The notes under the pieces were generated by a model. That model did no database searches. It saw nothing but the letters and a program-made list of their open reading frames with translations, and was not told the origin of the DNA. A stretch of DNA of 14,821 nt from positions 1-14,821 of the forward strand of contig CABSDC010000058.1 in the NCBI GenBank assembly GCA_902476295.1, in the 5' to 3' direction. The position numbers and the translations under genes are program-made. The DNA comes from SFTJ01 sp905210415. GTDB taxonomy: Bacteria > Bacteroidota > Bacteroidia > Bacteroidales > Muribaculaceae. Shown one piece after another: positions 13,876 to 14,821 of this stretch (position 1 is its first letter; every line of letters begins with the position of its first letter).

Positions 13876-14821
13876 ATGGACGCAATGGCAACTACGGCTT
13901 TGATTACCAATCCGGTGCTGATATTTTTTATCGTGCTGGTGATAATCTTGTTCGCTCCGTTGCTGCTCAATCGCATAAGGGTGCCTCACATCGTTGGCTT
14001 GATTGTGGCTGGTGTGGCGGTGGGTCCATTCGGGTTTAATCTTCTGGAACGGGACAGTAGTTTTGCTATCTTCGGTCAGGTGGGCTTGCTCTACTTGATG
14101 TTTCTTGCCGGGCTTGAGATAGATATGTTTCACCTGCGGCTCAATCTGCGCCGTGGGTTGGAGTTTGGTATGCTCACGTTTTTGCTGCCTATGGTGATAG
14201 GCACGTTCGCGAGTGTGTATGTGTTTCATATCGATTGGACTGTATCGCTGCTGATGGCGTCGATGTATGCCTCACACACGTTGATATCCTATCCGGTGGT
14301 GGCGCGCTTTGGTATCACCAAAAGCCCCACGGTGCTGATATCCATAGTGGGCACGATAGTGGCGGTGATAGGATCGTTGCTTGTGATAGCCGTGGCGGTG
14401 GATGTGAGCAAGAATGGCGGTTTTGAGCTTGCCAATCTGCTGTGGATATTGCTGAAGTTGGCTGTCTACTGCGTGTCGTTGCTTTATCTTTTCCCAAGAA
14501 TTTCGCGCTGGTTCTTTAAGAAATACAGCGACAATGTCACTCAATATGTGTTTGTGCTGGCTATGGTGTTTTTGGCAGCATGGCTTGCCCAGGTGATAGG
14601 ACTTGAGGCTGTGTTGGGCGCATTCTATGCAGGATTGTTGCTCAATAAGTTTGTGCCTAACGTGTCGCCGTTGATGAATCGCATAGAGTTTGTAGGTAAC
14701 GCGCTGTTTATCCCTTACTTCCTGATAGGGGTGGGAATGATGGTAGATGTGAGGGTGATAACCCAGACCGACACTATAATTATGGCGGTGAATATGCTCA
14801 TTGTGGCGTTTGCGAGCAAGT
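13876..14821 (+). CDS. Cation:proton antiporter, CPA2 (KefB/NapA-like) family, 5' part
   Basis: The frame is open from ATG 13876 to the edge of the window, giving the first 315 residues of a polytopic inner-membrane protein. Successive hydrophobic segments begin with NPVLIFFIVLVIILFAPLL. Family-typical stretches follow: RIRVPHIVGLIVAGVAVGP, a LMFLAGLEIDM segment at the third helix and SHTLISYPVVARFGI further on. Members exchange Na+ or K+ for protons and serve pH and ion homeostasis. The paired acidic residues of the electrogenic CPA2 ion site cannot be assigned confidently by eye, so ion and stoichiometry are left open. Bacteroidetes homologs often carry a cytoplasmic C-terminal domain (for example universal stress protein type), which would lie beyond the window. 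Its own promoter separates it from the upstream cassette. Confidence 0.85.
   Translation, partial: MDAMATTALITNPVLIFFIVLVIILFAPLLLNRIRVPHIVGLIVAGVAVGPFGFNLLERDSSFAIFGQVGLLYLMFLAGLEIDMFHLRLNLRRGLEFGMLTFLLPMVIGTFASVYVFHIDWTVSLLMASMYASHTLISYPVVARFGITKSPTVLISIVGTIVAVIGSLLVIAVAVDVSKNGGFELANLLWILLKLAVYCVSLLYLFPRISRWFFKKYSDNVTQYVFVLAMVFLAAWLAQVIGLEAVLGAFYAGLLLNKFVPNVSPLMNRIEFVGNALFIPYFLIGVGMMVDVRVITQTDTIIMAVNMLIVAFASK

Overview
The window looks like a chromosomal segment from the order Bacteroidales. Three things point there. Several genes are preceded by the Bacteroidetes -7 promoter element TAnnTTTG. The large amidase ends in a type IX secretion (T9SS) sorting domain. The RF2, ArgB and M20 deacylase proteins also have the look of that phylum. 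A Muribaculaceae- or Prevotella-like host is my guess, not something shown here. There are no tRNA or rRNA genes, CRISPR arrays, transposases or phage genes.

Layout. (1) 72-4749, minus strand: a two-gene operon with a 10-nt gap. A secreted TolB/WD40-like beta-propeller protein comes first, then a 1251-residue exported N-acetylmuramoyl-L-alanine amidase carrying a T9SS C-terminal signal. (2) 4958-6025, minus: an M20 amidohydrolase of the ArgE/DapE type. (3) 6240-8051, plus: a long-chain acyl-CoA ligase, followed by a hairpin terminator. (4) 8244-9266, plus: aspartate-semialdehyde dehydrogenase, convergent with (5) 9349-11255, minus: a prfB-argB pair (release factor 2 and acetyl/succinylglutamate kinase). 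A strong bidirectional terminator at 9291-9323 lies between 4 and 5. (6) 11407-13785, plus: an A/T-richer cassette of unknown genes with its own promoter. It encodes a small acidic membrane protein that needs a -1 frameshift, a 46-residue protein, and two tandem, overlapping, distantly paralogous secreted proteins. (7) 13876 to the end, plus: the first 315 codons of a CPA2-type cation:proton antiporter.

The housekeeping parts cover cell-wall hydrolysis, arginine and aspartate-family amino acid synthesis, fatty acid activation, translation termination and ion homeostasis. The M20 enzyme and ArgB may both serve the acylated-intermediate arginine pathway, though they are not adjacent. The least ordinary part is the cassette at 11407-13785. 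Its genes overlap or nearly overlap, and its first gene is open across two frames joined at a slippery T run with a small hairpin downstream. Its last gene stays open, in frame, for 54 codons beyond a TGA. These breaks may be decay, sequence error or recoding, and I cannot decide between them from the sequence alone.
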